Assembly (NCBI RefSeq): GCF_021869535.1
Contig: NW_026262701.1
Span: 3,115,501 to 3,179,500, forward strand
From: Mytilus californianus
Lineage: Eukaryota > Mollusca > Bivalvia > Mytilida > Mytilidae
Reading direction: 5' to 3'
Length of the DNA: 64,000 bases
A program made the position numbers and the translations under genes. The notes under the pieces are model-generated. The model had not been told where the DNA came from, did no database searches, and worked only from the letters and a program-made list of their open reading frames with translations. Below, piece after piece: positions 1 through 13,198 of this stretch (positions are counted from its first letter, which is position 1; every line of letters begins with the position of its first letter).

Positions 1-1150
1 AGAATATAAGAAAGTTCATTGATATTTATTGTCTTGCTCATGTTACAGGAAATAATCCATCATCATCCCAGACATATATTTTTTTTTTTTATTTTACTGA
101 CAACCCCTCCCACAGTCCACCAAACCCCCCATAAAAAGGGAATAAAATTGATTTAGTACTTTTGACTAATTAGCTACAACAGGAACAGGAGACAATACAA
201 AACATTTTTAAGTTAGAAATGTCTGCCCATGGATAAAATATCTACTTAGTTTTTTATATGGTAAGGTAATGCTTTGACAGGAACAGTTTGGCATTTAGCT
301 ACATGTTCATTTCCTCAAGTGAAATACCTTTAGGATTATGAAGTTCTCCAACAGTTCATAGCAGGTCCTTGAATAATCTAATGTCAGCATCAATTTTCTG
401 TTAGTATTAGTATTATTCTCTTGTTTATCAAATTGTTCTGCATCATTTTGCTCCATGTTGACAATTATCTTCCCTACAGGTCTGTTATTGTTGTTAGGAA
501 CACTATGGTGTCATTGTGAACAGGGCAAAGTTATTGGATATTTGATCCAGGCATTGGTACGGATCATGGATAAGTTCAGTTATCACATAGTTTAAATCAT
601 ATGATTTCCACTGAAATATGTGATAAAATGTTGATATTGCATACTGTTTGTACATAATGCTTTATATATAAAATGATTGATTTTGAAAATTAACCAGTTG
701 TGATCTATATGTATAGTTTTGTTGTTTTATGTGTTTTGCTTAATAATATATTAAAGCATTATAAGTTTCTGTAATCCTATCAGCAATAATGATTTATTTA
801 CATTGATAATCGATGATATTAAATTTTCTTTAAATAATAAAAAAAAAGTGTTTTGAAGATTCATAGAAGTGTCAAGGAATGAATATTATTGTTATTTGTA
901 TTTTTGTGTTCACAAATTTGCCAGGAATTATTGAATTTGAATATCAATAATTGAGAGACAATCTGTAATGGAAAAAAAAATATACAGAAATATTTTGATG
1001 CTAGAACTTGATATTACATGGAAAGACAACCTAATGAACATAACATATTCATTTACAGAAAAATAACTCAAACATGTATTATATTCAGGATTAATATACT
1101 ATCATTATAATATGACATATTAAGTAACAGTAATGAATTGTTATTTGCAG
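1..1150. other. Intron of the WD gene, no recognised feature
   Basis: AT-rich sequence upstream of the first visible exon. I found no exon whose phase and splice sites would join to 1151, so the preceding exon is probably outside the window. Confidence 0.5.
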
Positions 1151-1289
1151 ATCGATTTGACCATTCCCCAGATGAAGACCATAATGACTCTATAACAGGC
1201 CTAACTAGCTGTCCAAGGCTTAAGTTGTATGCTTCTGGTGGTATGGATGGAACCATACGTATCTGGAATGATGAAAATCAACTGATCAG
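1151..1289 (+). CDS. Exon with WD repeat
   Basis: Reads ...LYASGGMDGTIRIWNDENQL. SGG-DGTIRIWN is the D strand of a WD40 blade ending in the WD-like dipeptide WN, so this exon carries the end of a beta-propeller blade. The exon starts with the last two bases of a codon and ends with two bases of an Arg codon completed by the exon at 2022. The donor is GTTAGT. The same exon end plus donor is repeated downstream with a 90-bp period. Confidence 0.85.
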
Positions 1290-4200
1290 GTTAGTAGTGA
1301 CACTGTGACCTCAGACTAAAGTCTCTAGTGGTATGTTTTGAATTTGACATATCTTGAATGAGGAAAATCAGCTGACCAAGTTAGTAGTGACACTGTGACC
1401 TCAGAATTAAGTCTCTGGTGGTATGTTTTGAATTTAACATATCTCGAATGAGGAAAATCAGCTGACCAAACTAGTAGTGACACTGTGACCTCAGACTAAA
1501 GACTCTGGTGGTATGTTTTGAACCTTACATATCTCGAATGAGGAAAATCAGCTGACCAGGTACCAGTTAGTAGTGTCATGGTGTCTCAAAAGGAAGCTTC
1601 TTTTGGTATAAACAGAACTATAACTATCTGAAAGGATTAAAATCAACTGATTATTCTAGTAGTGTGATAGTGTCCTCAGACTAAAGCCTATTTTGATATA
1701 GATGGTACAATTTGTATCAGGAAGTAGTAAAATCCAGTTCAGGTTAATTGTGTTTGTAACATGATGTATCAGATTCATGACAGTTAATGTCTTAAGCTCA
1801 CCAAAGATTTATTAATTATTTACAGGTTACTGAGGTTAAAGACTATGCCTTACAGTTTAGGGTTCTGTTGTGAGAAGGGAGAATTATTGTTATAGTCTCA
1901 CCAATGTACTTATCTATTTATAGGTTACTAAAGTTAAAGACTATGCCATACAGTCTAGGGTTCTGTAGTGAGAAGGGAGATTTATTGTTATAGTCTCACC
2001 AATGTATTTATCTATTTATAGGTTACTAAAGTTGAAGACTATGCCATACAGTCTAGGGTTCTGTAGTGAGAAGGGAGATTTATTGGTTGGCATTGGAAAC
2101 CACTTGTACCTTATCCCTCATCAACATTGTAAGTTTAAAATTAAAATGCCCTTTTTAGATATTAAAGTACATTGAAATGCCAAATTTCCTTTATGTTAAA
2201 GGGGCACTAGCTACGAGATATATAAAAAATTCGTAAGGGTTCCACGGAACCCAGTGTCTCGCCTACTTTTTCTGTTAATCACAGGCTCAACAAAAATGAG
2301 GAAGTAAATCAATAAAAATATTCCTCTTGATACTATCTTTTGATTGTAAGAAGCATCTGTCCAAGTTTGGTAAAAATCCAGGATAGTTTATGAATCAAAT
2401 AAATGTTTAAAAACTTTAACTGCAGACTGAATGTAATGTTAACTGGAAGAAAACAAAATTTCCTTCTAGATACTAGCATTTGATCATAAACAAGCTTCTG
2501 TCCAAGTTTGGTACAAATCCAAAATAGTATAAGAAAGTTATTAAAATTTTTAAAACTTTAACCACAGAGTGAATATGTTGTTTCCTGGCAGAAAATCTAA
2601 GTCCATTTAAAAGTGAAATACGGAAAAAATGGATTTATTTTTTTACAAAATTTCCTTCTAGACTAGCTTTTGATCATAAACAAGCTCAGCTTCTGTCCAA
2701 GTTTGGTACAAATCCAAAATAGTATAAGAAACTTATTAAAATTTTAAAAACTTTAACCACAGAGTGAATGTGTTGTTTCCTGGCAGAAAATCTAAGTCCA
2801 TTTAAAAGTAAAATAAGGAAAAAATGGATTTATTTTTTTACAAAATTTACTTCTATATACTATCTTATGATCATAAACAAGCTTCTGTCCAAGTTTGGAA
2901 CAAACCCAGGATAGTTTAAGAAAGTTATTAAAATTGTAAAAACTTTAACCACAGAGTGAATGTAATATTTCCCGGCAGAAAAACTAAGTCCATTTATAAG
3001 TAAAATACGGAAAAAATGGAATTTTTTTTTACAAAATTTACTTCTGGATACTATCTTATGATCATAAACAAGCTTCTGTCCAAGTTTGGTAGAAATCCAG
3101 GATAGTTTAAGAAAGTTATTAAAATTTCAAAAACTTTAACCACAGAGTGAATATTTGTGGAAGACGCCAACGGAATGTAGGATCGCTATGTCTCACTTTT
3201 TCGACTAAAGTCGAAGGCTCAACAAAAATCTAAAATAGGATTTTTTTTGTTCAATCATTAATGAAAGTGAAATAGTGAGATAATAATTCGCTTTTAGCAG
3301 CAAGTATGGTTCAATTTTGACAAAATGAGCTAAGAAACATTGAAGATTAGTTATTCACTTGCAAGTGAATAATTCGACCTCATTGAATCCGTATTCATGT
3401 GAACTTCAATTTAACCCCTTGGCTAGAGATGGATAACGCATGAATCGTGTGTGATCAGTCATTTAAAGGAAAAGAATGTCAACATTGAAAGTGAAACAAA
3501 GGTAAATCATTTGATTGACTGATTCGATCGACAAAAAATCATGCTTATACAGGTAAAAACGATGATTAACATATATTTTTAATCTATAATATGAAATTGA
3601 ATAGACCTAGAAAAATCCAATTGCACGAGTTAGCTTAATCTATTTATATCTATATTTATGTTTATATACCTTATATGGCCATTGGTGGTTTTCGGAGGTC
3701 AACCCGATAGTTAATTAGATGGCGTCTAGACTAAAATACACAGGAAACAAAGCTACATATTATTGAGCCCATGCTCTGTAAATTGTTTATTTTAGACTTT
3801 TAATGATTTGGATAAATGTTTTACATTGATATTAATCAAATATGAGAATTTGAGTCAAATCGGTGAACATGAATTTGACAGCTAGTGCCCCTTTAATGAT
3901 GTGAAGGTAAACATTGGATTGTCTCAAAGATTAACGTAAAGAAGTTTCTTGTGCTGGATGGCTTATAATTTTTCTATTATTTAACTTTTGAATTTATTGC
4001 TTAGTTATATTCACAGTCAGTGTCACCTGATTTGACCTATTTTTCATGCTCCAGTGGTCTAGTAAAGTTTTTGTCGAGCCTGCGACTTTTGTCGCAGAAA
4101 GCTCGACATAGGGATAGTGATCCGGCGGGGGCGTTAGCTAACTTCTTAAAAGCTTTATATTTTAGATGCTAGAAGACTTGGATGCTTCATACTTTGTATA

Positions 4201-7200
4201 TAGATGCCTTATGTTACGAAGTTTCCGTCTGTCATATGTCCATTGTCCTTGACCTCATTTTCATGGTTCAGTGACTACTTGAAAAAAAAGTCTACTTTTT
4301 TTGTAATGTTAATTTCTTTCTTATTATGAGTAATAGGATAACTATATTTAGTATGTGCGTACCTTGCAAGGTTCTCATGCCCGTCAGACAATTTTCATTT
4401 GACCTCGACCTCATTTCATGGATCAGTGAACAATGTTAAGTTTTTGTGGTCAAGTCCATATAGCAGATACTATTAGCAGTAGGTCTACTATATTTGGTAT
4501 ATGGAATGATTGTAAGGTGTACATGTCCAACTGGTAGGTGTCATCTGACCTTGACCTCATTTTCATGGTTCAGTGGTCAAAGTTAAGTTTTTGAGTTTTG
4601 GTCTTTTTTTCTAATACTATATGCAATAGGTCAACTATATTTGGTGTATGGAAATATTTTATGATGTACATGTCAGTCTCGTAGGTTTTATTTGACCTTG
4701 ACCTCATTTTCACGATTCATTTCTCAGTGTTAAGTTTTTGTGTTTTGGTCTGTTTTTCTTCAACTATAAGCAATAGATCAACTATATTTGTTGTATGGAA
4801 GGATTGTAAGGTGTATATGTCTGTCTGGCAAGTATCATCTGACCTTGACCTCATTTTCATGGTTCATTGGTCAATGTTAAGTTTTCATGGTTAAGTTTGT
4901 TTCTTAGATACTATAAGCAATAGGTCAACTATATTTAATGCATAAATTGATTGTAAGGTGTACATGTCTGTCTGGCAAGGTTCATCTGACCTTGACCTCA
5001 TTTTCATGGTTCATTGGTCAATGTTAAGTTTTCTTGGTTAAGACTGTTTCTTAGAAACTATAAGCAATAGGTCAACTATGTTTGGTTTATTGAATGATTG
5101 TAAGGTGTACATGTATTTCTCGTTTGGTTTATCTGACCTTGACCTCATTTTCTTGGATCATGTTAAGTTTATGTGTTATTTGTAGTAAAGCGTTATATTT
5201 AGGACTATCAACATAAAATCAATGGTTAGTAAAGAAGGCGAGACATTTCAGCTTGTGCACTCTTGTTAGGATTAGGTGTGTCACTCAATAATTTAATTTT
5301 GGATGTAAAATGTCTTCTGATTGGCTGAAAGTGTTTGCAATATTCGTTATAACAAGCATATGTCTGACATATGTCATATTGCTTTGGCCTCATTTTAGTT
5401 CTCTTTTCTCTCTTTTTTTTTTTAACTTTTCTTACTATTGGTTAATTTCAATATGTATTCAAGAAATTGTTCAAATGCACTTATGTCTGTATGGGGAAAA
5501 AACCAACATAATGCCCATTTATTCAGAAGGTCAAATTTAATCAGATGATGAACAATTGCTTCATGGAGTAACAAGTAAGGATTTTTCTCTAACAAAAGGA
5601 CTTATACATAGAATATAAAAATATTTAGCAATGTTAAAACACAGAAATATTGCTTCCTTTAAGACCTTCCAAAAGGATACAGATTGAAGATGGTTTCTAT
5701 GAAGTTTGTCCAACCAAAGAAAGAACAGCCTTTACCCTTTGATGCATTGAAACTAAAGACACTGTCAAAGAGAGACTTTACTAGAATAAAGAAATCACAT
5801 TCATCATTCAAGTAAGTATATTCTAATAAAATGAATATAAAACTTTATAATTTAATTTTGGATGTAACGCGTCTTCCGATTGACTGATGTTGTTTTATTT
5901 ATCAGCTCATAGACATATAGTTTTGTCATGTGACCGTGACGTCATCATGGTTTACTACGGTTTAAAATGGAATTTAGAATTAAATTATAAGAAAAAACTT
6001 TAATATTTTTTCTGTCTATTTGAAATAACATAAAAAAATGTGGTGCACACTTTAAAATAACACGCTACAAGGGTTATTCAGTGTGCACCACATTTTTGAT
6101 GTTATTTCTTCATAGACAGAAAAAATATTACAGTCATTCCTTAAATAAATTTGATGTGTCTCAAATGTTTTTATAAATTTGCCTTCATCAGGAATGCTCA
6201 AACCCAGACATTCCTAAAGCTTGGGATATGATATAAGTACTTTAATTAATAAAAGGGCCCTTAAAAGATTAGCCATTGGTTATATTATTGAAAGAAATAG
6301 TCAAAATTTCAAGTTGCTTAATGCTAAGTATGACAAGCCTGAATACCTCTTCATGGAGCATCATTTAAGTTGAATTATTTTATTATACCCCAACTATATA
6401 GTGGGGGCTATTTTGCATTTACCTGGTCTGTCCATCTGTTTGTCCATCCATTTGTCTAACAAATAATTCTGTAATACTTTTCTTAAGTACAGCTGTACAG
6501 AATAACTTTATATTTAATCAGAAGCTTGACAATGATGAGTTGTAACCTAAGACCACTTTTTGGAACTGTTGGACACCTACTTCCTGTCTTGATATTTTGA
6601 GGTTTTAAATATGTTGAATGAACTTAAAAATTTTCGTCACTTTATTCTCAATTACATGTACTACTGAACAGAATTACTTGAAATTTTGTCATCAGCTTGG
6701 CAATGATGAGTTGTCATTTGTCAGAAACGAACTTTCTGTCAACAGATATTCAGAATTAATAGTTGTACGATGTGTGTAGTCTTCTTGTAATTCAGAATTT
6801 ACAAAATGTTTCTTGAATCAAAATTTTTGGCCAATCAGTTCAGCATATTGATTATTTCCACTGTAGATATGATCATTTTGAGGACAAACTCACTCCAGAG
6901 GAGGAGGAAGAGGTAACTAGAGAAAAGAAAATAAAAGAAGCAGCTTTTGCTGTGTTATCAAAGAGAGATTATGAACTACAGAAAATAAGGGAAGGTGAAT
7001 TTGCTGCCAAGAAACCAAAGCTGATGACACAGGAAGAACAAGATAGAGCATTTAAGAACTACATGAAGATGTTTTATGACAAACCTAGGTTAACAGTAAG
7101 TTGATCTGATTAAATTTTCTTCATTTAGCTGTTCTCTGCAGGTGGCCATTTCAAATAAGCAAGAGGTGGTTTATTTCTTTTTTTATTGACATTATTTCTA

Positions 7201-10200
7201 TTACAAATATTTAAAGGTTTTGGATGTATATTTTTTGGGAAAGAAATTAAGATAGTTTCCCAATTATACACATGGCTTGGGTTTTAAATATATATTGTTA
7301 TATTTCTCAGGTTTTTATATCTTAAAGTTTAAATATTTTTTTCATCAGAATGCACTCCAATCAAAACAGTGGAAATCAATTACAAAGTTGAAAAGCCTTT
7401 AAATTCTGTGATGATCAATATATCACTTTAAAAAGTAGCTTAGTTAAATCCTTGCAGACACTAAGGTTTTTGTACTATTGGCACAAATGACCATAGCCAG
7501 ATTTTTCACAACTTGTAGGAAGAATTGGCATTTAGTTCTCTTCAACTTTATTATTGATTTCCAACTATTTTGATTGGAATGCATTCTGATGATTTTTTTT
7601 TTATAATTGTATTAAGAACAGCATATTATATATTTGTTTTGTAATTTACAGATTCCACCAGATGACCCATTTCCCAGTGATACTGCTAGTGATTACATGA
7701 GGAGAGGTGAAATAGACGAAGGTAAATGTTTACGGTGATATTTTAATAATATTACATTACTACATTAGTTATATATTAATTCTAATTCTATTTCTATCCT
7801 ACAAATGCATCGGATAAAAATTCTAAAACTTTTAAGCTTTATGATATCATAGAAATTATCTTTGCTTTCTTGATTCTCATCAAAATCAATTTAATAATCT
7901 GAATTCATAAATACTTTTTGGGTACCAGTTTGGGTATTAGTTTTCAAGGAACTTGTGGGTAGAGGGGAAACCTTAAATTTAAAGACTTATTGATATTCAA
8001 ATTTTTAGTGACTTTGCTTGAAGCTAATGATGAAAGCATGAAATTGTAGAATATGGAATTTGATAGAGTTTCTGGATATTTGTTATCTGTCCAAACTGAA
8101 CCCTTTTTAAGCCTATATCTGCATTGTGATACTTCATCTTAAGGGCTATTCCATTAAAATGTATGTGGGAGGGTAGGAAGGGACTTTCAAAATATCCCTA
8201 CAACCAAGAACCATTTTTTAGATAATTTTGCATAATGGTAATAGACGCATACTGAAAAAAGACCCATGACCCACATTCAATAATTAAACTTCCCTCCCTA
8301 CCCTCCCACATACATTTTAATGGAATAGCCCTAAGTGAATTAACCTGTGGAAACCAGAAACCTTTTTAATCTGATCAGACCAGGAAAGAAGTTTTGTTTA
8401 TGTATGATCTTTATTATAAATACATACATAGAAATATGAATACCATCTTCAGTCTAACACTTAACAATAAGCTTACATGCTGACTATTCTGAAGAATGTT
8501 ACAACTTATATTGTAAACCTGCTAATTATCATGAGTCAGTTATTTATTCAGCTTTGAAAATGAAGAAAATAACTTTAGATATTGTTGTGAATGAGTCAAG
8601 TTCTGATGTTCACTTATTAAAGTTCATCAACTTAAATCAGCAAATCTCAAAATTAATCTATGTTAAGTTGGCTAAAAGTTGGCTAAAGGGCTTAAGACAT
8701 TAAAAAAATATTTGCATAAAATTTGGTTTTCAGTAAATAAGTAGTGATTTACAAAATCTTTCATTTTAATATATTTAATGAAGATTTTTAAACTTATTAT
8801 CATAATAACAAAAATATTTAATTTCTATAGCTGCTAAACAGATCAGTAAGTAATAACACATATTTGTGTATGTACACACGTATATATGTATGTATTCCTG
8901 GCTTTTAGATAGATCCTATTTCTATCTTATTATTTTACTTCTTAGGGAGGCTTATGTCTCTTTAGTCCTACCTCTTTCATGACTATATTGTATGGGTATT
9001 GTTTCGATTTATATTATTTATATATTCAGTAACGCAGATACATTGTTATATCTGCAAAATAATTGCAGTAACGTGGTACGGTACAGTTTTATTAATTGTC
9101 AATTTGGTTTCTGTGTAATAAATGTTGTTATATAATGGACCAATAATGCTGAAATTTTCACAATTAGATAAGGTGTAAATTTCCTTGAATACAAATAAAT
9201 TTAATGAGAAAAATTGTTCAAAACCAGGATAACAATAGAATACAGAATTTACTTATTTTTGTTTAATTATGTTCATTTTAGGTAGTTTTTGTTGAAGATT
9301 TTTTTTTTAGATTTTTTACCTATCTTTTCAAATTAAATTTAACCAAGCTCTCACAATTTCTGAGATACAAGTGGTTAAAGTGACTTAAAGGAAAATGACT
9401 CAAAATTAGTAATATTTCTTAGATTTAGTTGAAGTGGATGAAGTTAGCTCTTTCATTTAATTTCTAAGAAAAAAACACCCTTGTAGAGTTTTGTTTTCAG
9501 CAGTACTGTAGAAGATATAATTTATCCCACAGATTACTGTGTTAAACACTTTTTTAACACTAAAATTTAATGAATATTCCTTTATGAATTTGGGAAAAGA
9601 TACCAAAGTGTCAATAAAAAACTAGTAAGTTGACAATAAAACAGACAACTCCATGTCCAAAAGAAACAACAAAATACCAATAAAACCAAACACTACACAG
9701 AAAACTAAAGATTGAGCAACATAAACCTCAACAAATACTGGTGTTGAACTCAAGTGACTTTGAAAGGTAATAATTGTAAAATTTGTATTGCGTCCCTGAA
9801 CAATGTGTTTCACTTCGCATTAATTAATTAGCATATCAACAGTTTCTGAATTTAAAGTATTAAAATTACAAAAGTAAAATGTTTTCAATAGATATCTGCC
9901 ATACACCAAACACAGAAAATTTCATTTTTAGACACAAATCTGATACATACTTCAGTCACAGAATCTCCTTAATATTAATGACCAGGTATTGTGTGGCCAT
10001 AAGATCATAAGATTGTATTATATGTTCTCTTTACTGTTATGTGAGTAGCACTAATTGAATTTCTTATTCTAAGATTGTATAGTGTTATAAGGAAGAACTT
10101 CTTTCATCTTTCATCATCTTCATCATATGAACATCATTTTGTAGAAGATGAACCGTGGAAACCAGAAAGAGAACCATCAGGTTTCTTCCCACCATTGTCA

Positions 10201-13144
10201 AGATCCAGTACATTCAGAAAATCACAGGGCACGCCACCAGAGCCACTGCATGCTGCCTATGAGAGTGCTACAAGTAGTGCTGCAAAGAGTGGTCTGGTAC
10301 CTAACTCTGTATTAACCAAAATACTATGGCCTCCACCACCTCCCCCACCTCCCAAGGATACATGGAAACTCCCCACATTTGAGGACGGCAAGATGGTTGT
10401 TCCTGAACCTGAGGAAGAGGTACTGTGTTCATAAAGTAGAAAAATTTTGTTTGAATTACTGTAAATTAAGAAATTATCAGATTATTGTGAGGTTTAGATT
10501 AATACAAATAATGTGGCTAGTTGAGATAGCAATACTTAAAGAACTCTCATTCTGATATCTGATGCAGATTTTCCTTAAATTACAATTATTAATCTCACAT
10601 TTTTGTCCATCCTTCAAAAATCGCAATCATAAATGCAGGCAATAATTTCTGAATTTACATTATATTAGACTGATGACCTTGGTATCATTTTACAAAATTC
10701 AGTTTAAATTGTCTTCTTATTAATCCTCCACAAGATATATATCTTATAAGTCTTTATTTAATCCAAATGTCCAGCAGAACATTTCATCTATCGATACTTA
10801 AAAATCTCGTGTTTGTTAGACTATTTCTACGGAAAATCCAGTTATTTCAGGTGTTTTGTGGTTGGCTAGCATCCAAAACTCCTATTTTTTTCTAAATAAA
10901 CTGTTAATTTTATGTTTTTCACACTTAGCCTCAATAGTATACATATTCTATTCTCTATTCAATAATATACATATTCTTTTCTCTATTCAATAATATACAT
11001 ATTCTATCCTCTATTCAATAATATACATATTCTGTTCTCTATTCAATAATATACATATTCTTTTCTCTATTCAATAATATACATATTCTATTCTCTATTC
11101 AATAATATACATATTCTTTTCTCTATTCAATAATATACACATTCTTTTCTCTATTCAATAATATACATATTCTATTCTCTATTCAATAATATACATATTC
11201 TTTTCTCTATTCAATAATATACATATTCTATTCTCTATTCAATAATATACATATTCTATTCAATAATATACATATTCTATTCTCTATTCAATAATATACA
11301 TATTCTATTCAATAATATACATATTCTATTCTCTATTCAATAATATACATATTCTATTCAATAATATACATATTCTATTCTCTATTCAATAATATACATA
11401 TTCTTTTCTCTATTCAATAATATACATATTCTATCCTCTATTCAATAATATACATATTCTTTTCTCTATTCAATAATATACATATTCTATTCTCTATTCA
11501 ATAATATACATATTCTTTTCTCTATTCAATAATATACATATTCTTTTCTCTATTCAATAATATACATATTCTATTCTCTATTCAATAATATACATATTCT
11601 TTTCTCTATTCAATAATATACATATTCTATTCTCTATTCAATAATATACATATTCTTTTCTCTATTCAATAATATACATATTCTATTCTCTATTCAATAA
11701 TATACATATTCTATTCTCTATTCAATAATATACATATTCTTTTCTCTATTCAATAATATACATATTCTATTCTCTATTCAATAATATACATATTCTATTC
11801 AATAATATACATATTCTATTCTCTATTCAATAATATACATATTCTATTCTCTATTTGTCCGACAGGAAGTAGAAGAACAACCTGTAGAAGAGGAAGAAAC
11901 AGAAGACAATCATTTAGAATTTGTTATAGATGACTGGGGAGAGAAAGAAAGTATTAAATCAGACAGTCCGATCATTTCACCGAAGTCTCCCGCCAAACGT
12001 GAAGTGACATTTAGTAAGAAGGACACAGTTCATGAGTTTGATAAAGACAAAGAACTAGCCACACCTACCACTGGCAGTCGTCAATCATCTGGATTGATGT
12101 CGAAGTTCAAGGACATTATGTCTAAACCACCATCTCAACAGGTATTATTTTTAGTACTTTCCGGATACAGTTTGTAAAAGATTTTCATATAAACTTAACT
12201 TTTGTGCAGCAGGATCTGAGTTAATTTCTTTCCTTTTCATACATTAATTCGTTCAATAATTTGTACATAAATCAGCCAGTTAGTTTTCTCGTTTGAATTG
12301 TTTTACATTTGTCTTTTCGGGTCCTTTATAGCTAACTATGCAGTATGGGTTTTGCTCATTGTTGAAGGCTGTACAGTGACCCATAGTTGTTAATGTCTGT
12401 GTCATTTGGTCTCTTGTGGAGATTTGTCTCATTGGCATTCATACCACATCTTCTTATTTTTATATTCAATACTCCTACAGATGTGCTAGTTGGAAATAAA
12501 GTGAATTTGGTTTAAAGTTGAGCTTTACAGAATGATTTCAGAGATAGTAGATAGCAGTGACCAGGTTTTTTGACTTACCTACTTTACTTACTGCCCTGTA
12601 CGCCATTGGCCACAGGTTATTTGAAGTCATTATCTATTAAAGTGAAAGAAAGTACAAAATAACAAAATAAATAAAGATGAATACATAGATTTAGAAGTTA
12701 GAAACAATATTATTGTGCACAACCATAATGTTTGTTATCTTTTAATTTACAGGACGATGACGATGATGCCTCTACTGTCACACTTACACCAAGATCTCCA
12801 ACAGAAATGGCAGAGGCTATCAGATCTAAAGAATCATCCTTTGCTAAACCTCCATCACCACCAAAAGATCCTAAACCAGTAGTTAAACCACCGTCAAGAA
12901 GGGAAGTTAAACCACTTAAACCATTGACGCTACCACCACCACAACCAAAGGTTGAAAGGGCTAAATCTCCAACACCGATGGTCAAACCAACAGCTCCACG
13001 ACAACGCACACCAACACCACCCAGACCAGAAACACCACTACCAAATTATGTCACTCAATTCCAGGGCTCTGATTGGTTTGATAAATACTTCCCTAATTGT
13101 AATGAAAATGTAAGTTTCATATGTTTATATTATTTCATTGCAAT

Positions 13145-13198
<54 letters not shown>

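Noticed and set aside
49-80. Possible exon after TGTTACAG near position 48
   Set aside because: No donor or phase compatible with the exon at 1151, and the sequence turns into a T run.
5310-5540. Hydrophobic 76-codon frame
   Set aside because: Starts in a MITE end and lies in an intron; composition is AT-driven.
12710-13009. Glycine-rich minus-strand frame
   Set aside because: Antisense shadow of the proline-rich exon 12753-13109.
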